9,204 bases of DNA from Planctomycetaceae bacterium (GTDB lineage: Bacteria > Planctomycetota > Planctomycetia > Pirellulales > Pirellulaceae): positions 1 through 9,204 of the forward strand of contig JACKHN010000058.1 of assembly GCA_020638975.1 (NCBI GenBank), in the 5' to 3' direction. Position numbers and translations under genes: made by a program. This document shows, one piece after another, positions 1 to 5,906 of the stretch. The stretch's first letter is position 1. Each line of letters opens with the position of its first letter. The notes beneath the pieces are model-generated. The model was not told the DNA's origin. It worked only from the letters and a program-made list of their open reading frames with translations, and made no database searches.

Positions 1-2
1 AT

Positions 3-569
3 GGTGCGGACAGCGAGGCGATTCAACGGGCGTTGGTTTTCGTATCACGCTGCCAGAACCTCGAAACTGAACACAACACGACTGCGTTCGCGGTTAAGAA
101 TCCCGACGGAGGCTTCTACTATACTTGTGCTGCGGGTGGGAGCAGCCAAGCCGGAGAAACTGCTGACGGTGGTCTACGTAGCTACGGCTCGATGACGTAC
201 GCGGGCCTCAAGAGTATGCTCTATGCGGGAGTGGGGCCGGAAGATCCGCGTGTGAAGGCTGCCGTGAAATGGGCCAGTGACCACTACGATCTTAAATCGA
301 ATCCAGGTCTTGGCACCGCTGGTCTCTACTACTACTACCACCTCTTCGGCAAGGCTCTCGACGCGACCGGCGACGATGCCTTGACCGATGCGGATGGTAA
401 GAAGCACGACTGGCAAGCCGAACTAGTAGCCGAGTTGGCCTCGCGTCAGCAGTCTGACGGTTCGTGGATCAACGAGAACGACCGCTGGTTTGAGGGCGAT
501 GCAAATCTAGTCACAGGATACGCGTTGTTAACGCTCAGCTACTGTCGTCCGGGTGTCCAAGCGAAGTAG
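3..569 (+). CDS. Prenyltransferase/squalene-oxidase repeat protein, C-terminal part (5' end outside window)
   Basis: The reading frame is open from the window edge to a TAG stop and gives the last 188 residues; the true start lies upstream. The protein shows the alpha/alpha-barrel repeat style of the squalene-hopene cyclase/prenyltransferase-beta superfamily: glycine- and aromatic-rich segments such as DGGFYY and GGLRSYGSMTYAGLKSM, then GLYYYYHLFGKAL, and a final repeat with DGSW followed by NLVTGYALLTLSYC. This matches, from memory, a family common in planctomycetes and annotated only as a repeat-containing protein. No DxDD cyclase motif is visible, but that part of the protein would be upstream. 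A substrate cannot be assigned and terpene cyclase activity should not be assumed. The stop is 34 bases before the hemP-like ATG on the same strand, so the two genes may be co-transcribed. Confidence 0.85.
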   Translation, partial: GADSEAIQRALVFVSRCQNLETEHNTTAFAVKNPDGGFYYTCAAGGSSQAGETADGGLRSYGSMTYAGLKSMLYAGVGPEDPRVKAAVKWASDHYDLKSNPGLGTAGLYYYYHLFGKALDATGDDALTDADGKKHDWQAELVAELASRQQSDGSWINENDRWFEGDANLVTGYALLTLSYCRPGVQAK

Positions 570-603
570 CATCCCGACCACTCCGAAATCAGCGGGTGAC
601 TAT

Positions 604-777
604 ATGACCAACGAAGAAGGATCTTCCACAGACTCACCCTCGGATGACGAATCGCGTCCGCTGACCTTCCAATCAGCCGATCTTCTGCAAGGTCAGCGTG
701 AAGTCTGGATCGAGCACGAAGACAAGATGTATCGCTTGCGAGTGACCGCCAGTGGCAAGCTGTACCTTACCAAGTAG
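604..777 (+). CDS. hemP: HemP/HmuP-like small hemin uptake protein
   Basis: This 57-residue protein has an acidic, serine-rich, probably disordered N-terminus (about residues 1-20) and then the compact HemP-type core: the SADLLQGQREVWIEH segment, YRLR, and a C-terminal SGKLYLTK. Small proteins of the HemP family are associated with haem/iron uptake in proteobacteria, where they lie near TonB-dependent haem receptors or act as regulators. The same short family also occurs in planctomycetes, where its role is not established. I chose the ATG at 604. An in-frame GTG at 553 would add 17 residues and overlap the upstream gene by 17 bases, but the extension carries no family-like sequence. No haem receptor or transport gene is present in this window, so the function rests on the sequence motif alone. 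Confidence 0.75.
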   Translation: MTNEEGSSTDSPSDDESRPLTFQSADLLQGQREVWIEHEDKMYRLRVTASGKLYLTK

Positions 778-784
778 TGACTCT

Positions 785-1030
785 TCACCAAAAGTGGGGC
801 GTTGATAGTAATCGAACCCCGCCTCTGCCGTTGACCACCTGCTTCTCGTGTGGCAGCAGCTTCCGCACCTTGCAGAGCTGGCTGACGGCGGTCATGTGGC
901 GACGTTTCGCGTGCCCCAACAGCTTTAGATAGTGCTCGCGTTGCCGAAGCGAACCCTCGGCTGTGCTTGACGCCATGAGCTCTTGAAAGTCGCAAGAACC
1001 GTCGCGTGATCGGACAATACTTGTGCACAC
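785..1030 (-). pseudogene. Small basic ORF remnant, in frame with the truncated Dabb gene
   Basis: This 81-codon frame begins with a GTG directly after the TAG that ends the truncated Dabb frame at 1031, and it is in the same frame. An internal ATG at 976 would give 63 residues. The middle part is helical and basic (LRQREHYLKLLGHAKRRH, then a KVRKLLP segment). This resembles, from memory, small planctomycete proteins of unknown function that end in a similar VRKL plus VN-containing tail. The C-terminal end (GGVRLLSTPHFW) does not look like a natural family ending. No clear ribosome-binding site precedes either start. It could be a decayed gene, a short real gene, or chance coding. It converges on the hemP-like gene, with the stops 7 bases apart. 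Confidence 0.35.
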
Positions 1031-1282
1031 CTACTCTCTGACCTGATCTCGTTGGTCCTGGCTCAGCTCAAGGATGACCAGGCTATCACCCTCTCTGTTG
1101 CCAACGTCGTCGTGATCGCTGAGATACTTTTGGCAGGCTGCAACCAGACTATCGCGGGTCGCTGCGTTGTCTTCTGCCAGTGTGAAGAACACCATGTGAG
1201 CAAGTTGTGGCTCGGCGGCGGTGAGCTGGACGGCACCAGAGAAGAACGCGAGGGCGGCGAACAAGATCAGTCGACGTTTCAT
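1031..1282 (-). pseudogene. Truncated secreted Dabb-domain (stress-responsive A/B barrel) protein
   Basis: The 83-residue product starts at an ATG with a GGAG ribosome-binding site seven bases upstream (plus-strand 1290-1293). Residues 1-23 form a Sec signal peptide: MKRR, a hydrophobic stretch, and TAA before the likely cleavage site. Residues 24-58 (LAHMVFFTLAEDNAATRDSL through ACQKYLSDHD) match the first strand and helix of planctomycete Dabb proteins. A full Dabb domain is about 95-100 residues and continues with a YFSVG-like strand and a FDVALH-like strand. Neither is found here or in the other two minus-strand frames of the adjacent sequence. Residues 59-83 are unrelated and acidic, and end at a TAG. 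The gene therefore looks broken by a deletion or recombination near position 1108. A functional short exported peptide cannot be excluded. Confidence 0.6.
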
Positions 1283-1289
1283 CGTGGTA

Positions 1290-1293
1290 CTCC
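1290..1293 (-). promoter_or_regulatory. Ribosome-binding site of the truncated Dabb gene
   Basis: The minus strand reads GGAG here, seven bases before the ATG at 1282. It shows that the 5' end of this gene is intact although the 3' part is lost. Confidence 0.5.
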
Positions 1294-1411
1294 ATCGGTA
1301 GTTTTAATTTCGAAGTAGTTGTCCTATTGTCCGATTCCGCGGGACGAATGCAACATGCCAGATTCAGTTGCTTTTTCAGCTCTTCCATTTCAGCAACGCT
1401 GGCTAATCGCT

Positions 1412-1433
1412 TGGCCGAAAATGACTCCGGCCA
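1412..1433 (-). terminator. Possible hairpin downstream of the minus-strand phosphohexomutase
   Basis: TGGCCG (1412-1417) and CGGCCA (1428-1433) form a perfect 6-bp stem with a 10-base loop, 13 bases beyond the stop codon of the minus-strand mutase. No T-run follows, so it is not a typical intrinsic terminator. The position after the gene is the main argument. Confidence 0.25.
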
Positions 1434-1445
1434 CCCTCGCCACCA

Positions 1446-2789
1446 CTACGTTGCTCCGATCACCTTTGCGGCATCGTCACAAAGCTTTCGCGATCCGGCG
1501 GCATCGGGCGCTTCGGCGATGATGCGAACGATTGGCTCGGTGTTACTGGCGCGAATCAGCAGCCAGCGATCGGGCCAGTCGAGTCGCAATCCATCGAGTC
1601 GGCTGGCCGTTGCGTCATCGAAGTGTAGTTCAATAGCATCCAACGCGGCCGGAATTCGCTCGCGGTCGAGTGTGATCTTCGTTTTGTGAATGTCGTATTG
1701 CGGTAAGGCATCAGCGAGTTCACTCACCGACTTGCCGGTCGCGGCCATCGCATCGAGGATTAGCGCCATGCCAACAAAACTGTCGCGCACGAAACCCACT
1801 CGCGGATCGATCGGTCCGCCATTCCCTTCGCCGCCAAACGCCGCCTGCTTCTCTTGCATCATGGTGCAAACATTCGCTTCGCCGACCGCGCTGCGATAGA
1901 ACTCGACACCGTGCTTGTTGGCAATGTCCTCAGACATGCGACTCGTCGCACAGTTGGTCACGACGGGTCCGGCGGTTCGACTCAGCACATGATCCAAGCA
2001 CAGCACCAGCGTAAACTCCTCGCCGATGTATCGCCCGGTTTCATCAATCACCGCCAGGCGGTCGGCATCGGGGTCCTGGCAGAACCCGACTGCCGCACCC
2101 GCCTCGACGATGCTCGTTCGCACACCCGCCAAGTTCTCGGCGGTAGGTTCGGGTGTGTGCGCGAATTGCCCATCCGGTTCGCCGCCGAGCAACGTGATCT
2201 GACAGCCCAGTGCATCCAGCAGCTTGCGGCCCAAGATACTGCCCGCCCCGTGATTCGAATCGAGCAACACTTTGAACCGCTGGTCGCGGATGCGTTGGAC
2301 ATCGACGTTGGCGAGGACAAGTTCAAGATGCTTTGACGTAGTGTCGCTGTGCATTGAAACTGATCCAATTCGATCATGCTCGACCCAACTGATCTCGCCG
2401 CTGCGATAACGCGACACAACGCGTTCGCCCAGATCCGCCGTTAACACTCGTCCTTCCGACCCGAACAATTTGATACCGTTATAGGCAGGAGGATTGTGGC
2501 TGGCGGAGATCTGAATACCACCTGCGGCCTTCGCCATTCGAACGAGAATGCCGGTCGTTGGTGTTGCGGCGACATCGGCATCGATCACATCACGTCCCAC
2601 CGCGCACAGTCCCGCTCGGATCGCATCCGCCAACATTCGGCCAGTGTGCCGGCCATCACGCGTCACAACGATCGGTCCTTCACCCAGATCGGTCGCAAAC
2701 GCACATGCGAAACGCATCGCCAACTCGGGCGAAAGACTCTCGCCAATAATTCCACGCAGACCCGAGACGCTGATAATCGGTTCTTTCAC
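1446..2789 (-). CDS. Phosphoglucosamine/phosphomannomutase-type alpha-D-phosphohexomutase
   Basis: This 447-residue protein has all four signature regions of the alpha-D-phosphohexomutase superfamily. They are an N-terminal SGLRGIIG segment (about 9-16), the phosphoserine loop ISASHNPP with the catalytic Ser near residue 97, the Mg-binding loop DPDADRL near 239-245, the sugar-binding loop GEGNGG near 320-325, and the phosphate-binding loop RASNTEP near 412-418. Such enzymes move phosphate between C1 and C6 of hexose phosphates in the cytoplasm via a bisphosphate intermediate, feeding UDP-GlcNAc or GDP-mannose synthesis. Length fits the GlmM/archaeal-type PMM group. The GEGNGG loop, in place of GEESGH or GEQSGH, points to the branch where GlcN-1-P, Man-1-P and Glc-1-P activities are hard to tell apart. 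I chose the GTG at 2789 because AAGGA lies six bases upstream and the family N-terminus starts right after it. A longer frame reaching 2855 adds 22 residues with no family similarity. No other complete glmM candidate is in the window. Confidence 0.9.
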   Translation of the reverse strand: MKEPIISVSGLRGIIGESLSPELAMRFACAFATDLGEGPIVVTRDGRHTGRMLADAIRAGLCAVGRDVIDADVAATPTTGILVRMAKAAGGIQISASHNPPAYNGIKLFGSEGRVLTADLGERVVSRYRSGEISWVEHDRIGSVSMHSDTTSKHLELVLANVDVQRIRDQRFKVLLDSNHGAGSILGRKLLDALGCQITLLGGEPDGQFAHTPEPTAENLAGVRTSIVEAGAAVGFCQDPDADRLAVIDETGRYIGEEFTLVLCLDHVLSRTAGPVVTNCATSRMSEDIANKHGVEFYRSAVGEANVCTMMQEKQAAFGGEGNGGPIDPRVGFVRDSFVGMALILDAMAATGKSVSELADALPQYDIHKTKITLDRERIPAALDAIELHFDDATASRLDGLRLDWPDRWLLIRASNTEPIVRIIAEAPDAAGSRKLCDDAAKVIGAT

Positions 2790-2795
2790 AAGGTG

Positions 2796-2800
2796 TCCTT
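2796..2800 (-). promoter_or_regulatory. Ribosome-binding site deciding the GTG start of the minus-strand mutase
   Basis: On the minus strand AAGGA precedes the GTG at 2789 by six bases. It lies inside the longer open frame, which argues against the upstream start at 2855. Confidence 0.6.
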
Positions 2801-2935
2801 TCCTTCGTGCGGTCGATCCGTAGTTAAGCTCGCGCAGGGCAATATACCGATTCACCGGCTTTCGAGCAGGGGCAATCAGTCGTAGAATCCGGTCTGGTCC
2901 CGTTCCGATCCATGTAAAACGAGAGAACTTCGATC

Positions 2936-4735
2936 ATGACCGCTTCGGCACTCGAAAAACTCACCTCGGCCCCCGCAGTGCTCACCGAGGGCGCTCGCGA
3001 TAATATCCGCAAATGGCTCAGCGAGCCTCGCTACAGTGCGTACGCACCGCAAGTAATCGAACACATCGAAGCGGGGAAGTGGCAGGAGTTGGACGATGCC
3101 TTTTGGACGGTAATTCCCTTTGGAACTGGTGGTCGACGCGGGCGGATGTATCCAATCGGAAGCAACGCCATCAATGATCGCACGATCGGCGAGAGCGCTC
3201 AGGGCTTGGCCGAGTACGTCAAAGAGCATCATGAAGGCAGCGGCGAATTGTCATGTGCACTCGCCTATGACACGCGGCACAACTCACGACACTTTGCCGA
3301 ACTATGTGCGGGGATCATGGTCGCGGCGGGCTTTAAAGTGTACTTCTTGGACGACTATCGCAGTACGCCCGAGCTATCGTATCTCGTCCGACACAAGAAA
3401 TGTTCGTGCGGCATTATGGTCACGGCGAGCCATAATCCGCCCAGCGACAACGCGGTAAAGGTCTATTGGTCCACAGGCGCTCAGATCCTGCCTCCACACG
3501 ACAAAGCGATCATCGATCGCGTGATGAACGTCCAGGAGATCAAACAAGCTCCGTTCGACCAGGCCGTTGCGGACGGAAATGTTATCATTTGTACCGACGA
3601 GATCGACGCCGCGTACATCGCGCAGGTGAAGGGCCAACGTCTCGAAGGGCCACGCGACTTGAAGGTTATCTTCTCGCCTTTACATGGCGTTGGCAGTTCT
3701 GCCGTGTGTCCGTCGTTGGAGGCGGACGGCTTTACCAATGTTGAAGTGTTTGCCGACCACGCTAAACCAGATGGCGACTTCCCGAATGTTCCTGGGCACG
3801 TTTCCAATCCCGAGAACCCTGCCGTCTTCGATTCGATCATCGTGCGAGCGAAGGAAGTCGGCGCAGACTTGATTCTCGCAAGCGATCCTGACTGCGATCG
3901 GATGGGAGTCGCGGCGCCCGTGACGACCAACCCGAAAGGCGATTGGCGAACGTTCACCGGGAATCAACTTGGTGCCTTGCTGATCGACTACGTCTTAGAG
4001 CGTCGCAGTCGAGCGGGGACACTCACGCCCGAGCATTATGTCGTCAAGACGCTGGTCACCACAGAGATGGGACGCCGGATCGCGGATTCGTACAACGTGA
4101 CTACCTATGGCAACTTGCACGTCGGGTTCAAATGGATCGCCGGATTGATCGATGAAGTGGGACCGGAGAAGTTCGTGTTCGGGACCGAAGAGTCGCACGG
4201 GTATATGGCCGGCACTTACGTCCGCGACAAAGACGGTGGAGTGGCTTGTATGTTGATGGCCGAATTGGCCGCGTGTGTGAAGGCGGAAGGCAAATCGTTG
4301 CACGAGAAGCTCGAATCACTGTGGTGGCAACACGGTTACCACGCCGAGCGGACGATCAACGTCTTTATGGAAGGCTCCGAAGGCATGAGCCGCATGAACG
4401 CTTTGATGGCAGCCTTCCGTGCTGCGCCGCCTAAGCAATTGGGTGGCATCGAGATCGCGCAAGTCCGCGACTATCAGAGTCTGATGACTACAAAGGCCGA
4501 TGGCTCGCAAGAGAAGCTCGATAGCGACAAGGCGAATATGGTAATCCTCGATCTGGCTCAAGACGGCAACTACATCGCGGTGCGGCCTTCGGGAACGGAG
4601 CCCAAAGTGAAATTCTATATGTTCACGTTCGTGCCCGCCGAGCAACTTGCTGATCTCGAAACGACCGCTCAGCAAATGGAAGAGCGAATGGACAAGATCG
4701 CCGCAGACGTGCAAGCGTTTGCGGATGCATGTTAG
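2936..4735 (+). CDS. PGM2-type phosphoglucomutase/phosphomannomutase
   Basis: This 599-residue cytoplasmic alpha-D-phosphohexomutase is predicted to interconvert glucose-1-phosphate and glucose-6-phosphate (or the mannose or pentose forms), linking glycolysis to sugar-nucleotide and glycogen synthesis. Visible motifs in order: FGTGGRRGRM near 62-71 (substrate-binding N-terminus), the phosphoserine loop TASHNPPSDNAVKVYW with catalytic Ser165, the Mg-binding DPDCDRMG near 317-324, the sugar-binding GTEESHGYMAG near 416-426, and the phosphate-binding RPSGTEPKVKFYMF near 550-563. The length and the GTEESHGY loop fit the long PGM2-like branch shared by many bacteria and eukaryotes and not the GlmM branch of its neighbour. 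The ATG at 2936 has GAGAG at 2921-2925, and an in-frame stop at 2915 blocks a longer start. The gene is divergent from the other mutase with 146 bases between the starts. All catalytic motifs are intact. Confidence 0.93.
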   Translation: MTASALEKLTSAPAVLTEGARDNIRKWLSEPRYSAYAPQVIEHIEAGKWQELDDAFWTVIPFGTGGRRGRMYPIGSNAINDRTIGESAQGLAEYVKEHHEGSGELSCALAYDTRHNSRHFAELCAGIMVAAGFKVYFLDDYRSTPELSYLVRHKKCSCGIMVTASHNPPSDNAVKVYWSTGAQILPPHDKAIIDRVMNVQEIKQAPFDQAVADGNVIICTDEIDAAYIAQVKGQRLEGPRDLKVIFSPLHGVGSSAVCPSLEADGFTNVEVFADHAKPDGDFPNVPGHVSNPENPAVFDSIIVRAKEVGADLILASDPDCDRMGVAAPVTTNPKGDWRTFTGNQLGALLIDYVLERRSRAGTLTPEHYVVKTLVTTEMGRRIADSYNVTTYGNLHVGFKWIAGLIDEVGPEKFVFGTEESHGYMAGTYVRDKDGGVACMLMAELAACVKAEGKSLHEKLESLWWQHGYHAERTINVFMEGSEGMSRMNALMAAFRAAPPKQLGGIEIAQVRDYQSLMTTKADGSQEKLDSDKANMVILDLAQDGNYIAVRPSGTEPKVKFYMFTFVPAEQLADLETTAQQMEERMDKIAADVQAFADAC

Positions 4736-4780
4736 TGATGGTTCCTGAAATAGAACCCACATTTGCCGTTTAACCGGTAG

Positions 4781-4954
4781 CCGACGTACGGAAAGTTCTT
4801 CTCGTTGGACTACACCTGTAAGGACGGAAACGTCTTATCCCGCGATGCCAGTTACGAAGGCAGCATGTTTGGCAATTTGGCGCTACAGACACCGCTGCTG
4901 CCGGGCGCGTTGATCAAAGACGAAGCTCGCGAGTTACTGTGTTTCAGTTCTTAG
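4781..4954 (+). pseudogene. Possible coding remnant, unknown family
   Basis: After a TAG at 4778-4780 the frame stays open for 57 codons and ends in a TAG at 4952-4954. The translation has a natural amino-acid mix (YGKFFSLDYTCKDGN, then YEGSMFGNLALQTPLLPGAL, then KDEARELLCFSS) and reads like the tail of a protein. No start codon lies near its beginning; the first ATG is at 4866 and would leave only 29 residues. I do not recognise the family. The most likely explanation is the 3' end of a gene lost by deletion, but chance coding in a moderately GC-rich sequence is also possible. Confidence 0.3.
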
Positions 4955-4987
4955 CATCGGCCAAACAATTACTGTCGCAAAACTCTT

Positions 4988-5044
4988 GTGGGATTGGCTT
5001 CCAGCCTATCAATTCAGTCATGACAGGCTAGAAGCCTATCCCAC
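4988..5044. repeat. Imperfect 24-bp inverted repeat (hairpin), planctomycete intergenic type
   Basis: Left arm 4988-5011 and right arm 5021-5044 pair over 24 bases with three mismatches around a 9-base loop. The right arm contains GGCTAGAAGCC, which is itself a small palindrome, and the left arm contains the matching GGCTTCCAGCC. The element lies between convergent genes, so a transcript from either side would form the stem, and it could act as a two-way terminator or mRNA 3'-end stabiliser. Only short T-rich stretches follow the stem on either strand. From memory, similar CTAGAAGCCTATCCCAC-type repeats recur between genes in Rhodopirellula-like genomes. Confidence 0.75.
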
Positions 5045-5089
5045 TTATTGTTTGGGCGGTGCTTAGCATCGAAAAGACAAACCTGTAAC

Positions 5090-5788
5090 TCACGCGTCGA
5101 CTTGCGATGTGTCAGTCGGATGGTCGCACTCTTCGTTTGCGGTGGTCGTCGTATTCGAACTCGGCAGAAAGCGGGACGCCAGCGTCGCCAACAAGACGGG
5201 AAGTGCAACGGATATACCCAGCGCCAACGGCAACCATTGGTTTTGCTCGGCGTAGTCGCCGAACGCCGAGTAGGCGAAGGCAATGCCGAGATTACTGAGC
5301 AATACCGCAGGCAGAAACCGCCGCCAGCTCAATTGATGAATGCCCATCAGCAAGACGCTCGCTTCCGCCAAAACTGGAACGCCGCGTCCGACGATCAACA
5401 CCGCTGGGCCAAATCGCTGGCTCAATCCGAGCATCCGTTCGAGATCTTCTTCGCTTGACAACCACAACGCCAACGGTCGACCCCAGCGCCGTGCCAGCAT
5501 GAATCCAATCACCGCACCCAATGTCATGCCCATCCACGAGGCGAGCGTCCCGCCAACAATGCCCAGCTGCCAGCCACCCAGCGTGCTGATCATGCTGGAA
5601 GGAGTCGGCAACAGGATGTCGGTCGCCAACAGTCCAATAATGATTAGTGCCGTTGCCGGTTTGGAGTAAGGCTGTTCCGACCACTGCTCGACCCACGCTT
5701 CAAAATTCGCCCCGAACAATACGAACGGCACGATGGGGACGAGCAAGATCAAGCTCATGACAATCATGGGGCGGAGGAAAGGCTTCAT
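5090..5788 (-). CDS. DedA/VTT-domain (SNARE-associated, TVP38/TMEM64-like) integral membrane protein
   Basis: This 232-residue protein has hydrophobic segments at about 7-26, 44-62, 66-98, 126-150, 158-176 and 186-206, and a polar C-terminal tail rich in Thr, Asn and acidic residues. The core fits the VTT/DedA domain: LLPTPSSM followed by a glycine-rich re-entrant-type stretch (GGWQLGIVGGTLASWMGMTL), then a second half with FGPAVLIVGRGVPVLAEA and GIHQLSWRRFL. DedA-superfamily members are inner-membrane proteins. Some flip undecaprenyl phosphate or other lipids, others affect proton homeostasis and division; the role of this one is inferred only. I chose the ATG at 5788 because it starts directly at the first membrane segment. 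The longer frame to 5872 takes its extra 28 residues largely from an inverted repeat. No convincing ribosome-binding site precedes the ATG. Confidence 0.85.
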   Translation of the reverse strand: MKPFLRPMIVMSLILLVPIVPFVLFGANFEAWVEQWSEQPYSKPATALIIIGLLATDILLPTPSSMISTLGGWQLGIVGGTLASWMGMTLGAVIGFMLARRWGRPLALWLSSEEDLERMLGLSQRFGPAVLIVGRGVPVLAEASVLLMGIHQLSWRRFLPAVLLSNLGIAFAYSAFGDYAEQNQWLPLALGISVALPVLLATLASRFLPSSNTTTTANEECDHPTDTSQVDA

Positions 5789-5818
5789 GGAAACATTGTA
5801 GTCTTGATGTTTGGCACG

Positions 5819-5877
5819 GTAGGATAGACGCCCTTGTCCGTCGTTCTCTTTTGGACGGACGAGGGCGTCCATCCTAC
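5819..5877. repeat. Near-perfect 24-bp inverted repeat in a divergent promoter region
   Basis: Left arm 5819-5842 and right arm 5854-5877 match in 22 of 24 positions around an 11-base loop. The right arm holds GGACGAGGGCGTCC, itself a palindrome with a 4-base loop, so each arm can fold alone or the two arms can pair. It sits between the divergent DedA and Tat-protein genes, where a terminator is not expected. From memory, GGACGCCCTCGTCC-type repeats are frequent in Pirellula/Rhodopirellula genomes. Its sequence differs from the repeat at 4988-5044. Confidence 0.8.
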
Positions 5878-5891
5878 TAGAAACGGATCGC

Positions 5892-5897
5892 GAAAGG
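5892..5897 (+). promoter_or_regulatory. Ribosome-binding site of the Tat-exported protein gene
   Basis: GAAAGG lies nine bases before the ATG at 5907. It supports that start, which also places the twin-arginine motif at residues 6-7. Confidence 0.5.
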
Positions 5898-5906
5898 TCA
5901 AGCTCT

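Larger units (their letters stand above)
4736..5089. other. Gene-free stretch between convergent genes
   Basis: These 354 bases separate the 3' ends of the plus-strand phosphoglucomutase and the minus-strand DedA gene. They contain a weak 5-bp stem-loop just after the mutase stop (GGTTC 4740-4744 with GAACC 4753-4757, no T-run), a possible coding remnant at 4781-4954, and a strong inverted repeat at 4988-5044. No complete gene was seen. Confidence 0.6.

Noticed and set aside
693..1028. 111-codon minus-strand frame across the hemP-like gene end
   Set aside because: It overlaps the HemP-like gene antisense and reads as arginine-rich out-of-frame sequence. The 785-1030 frame is more protein-like.
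1854..2336. 160-codon open frame on the plus strand
   Set aside because: It is antisense to the GlmM/PMM-type gene, whose catalytic motifs are intact. The frame has no ribosome-binding site or family features.
3481..3957. 158-codon open frame on the minus strand
   Set aside because: It is antisense to the PGM2-type gene and is explained by codon bias of that gene.
4740..4757. Stem-loop just after the phosphoglucomutase stop as an intrinsic terminator
   Set aside because: The stem is only 5 bp with an 8-base loop and no T-run. It is too weak to call.
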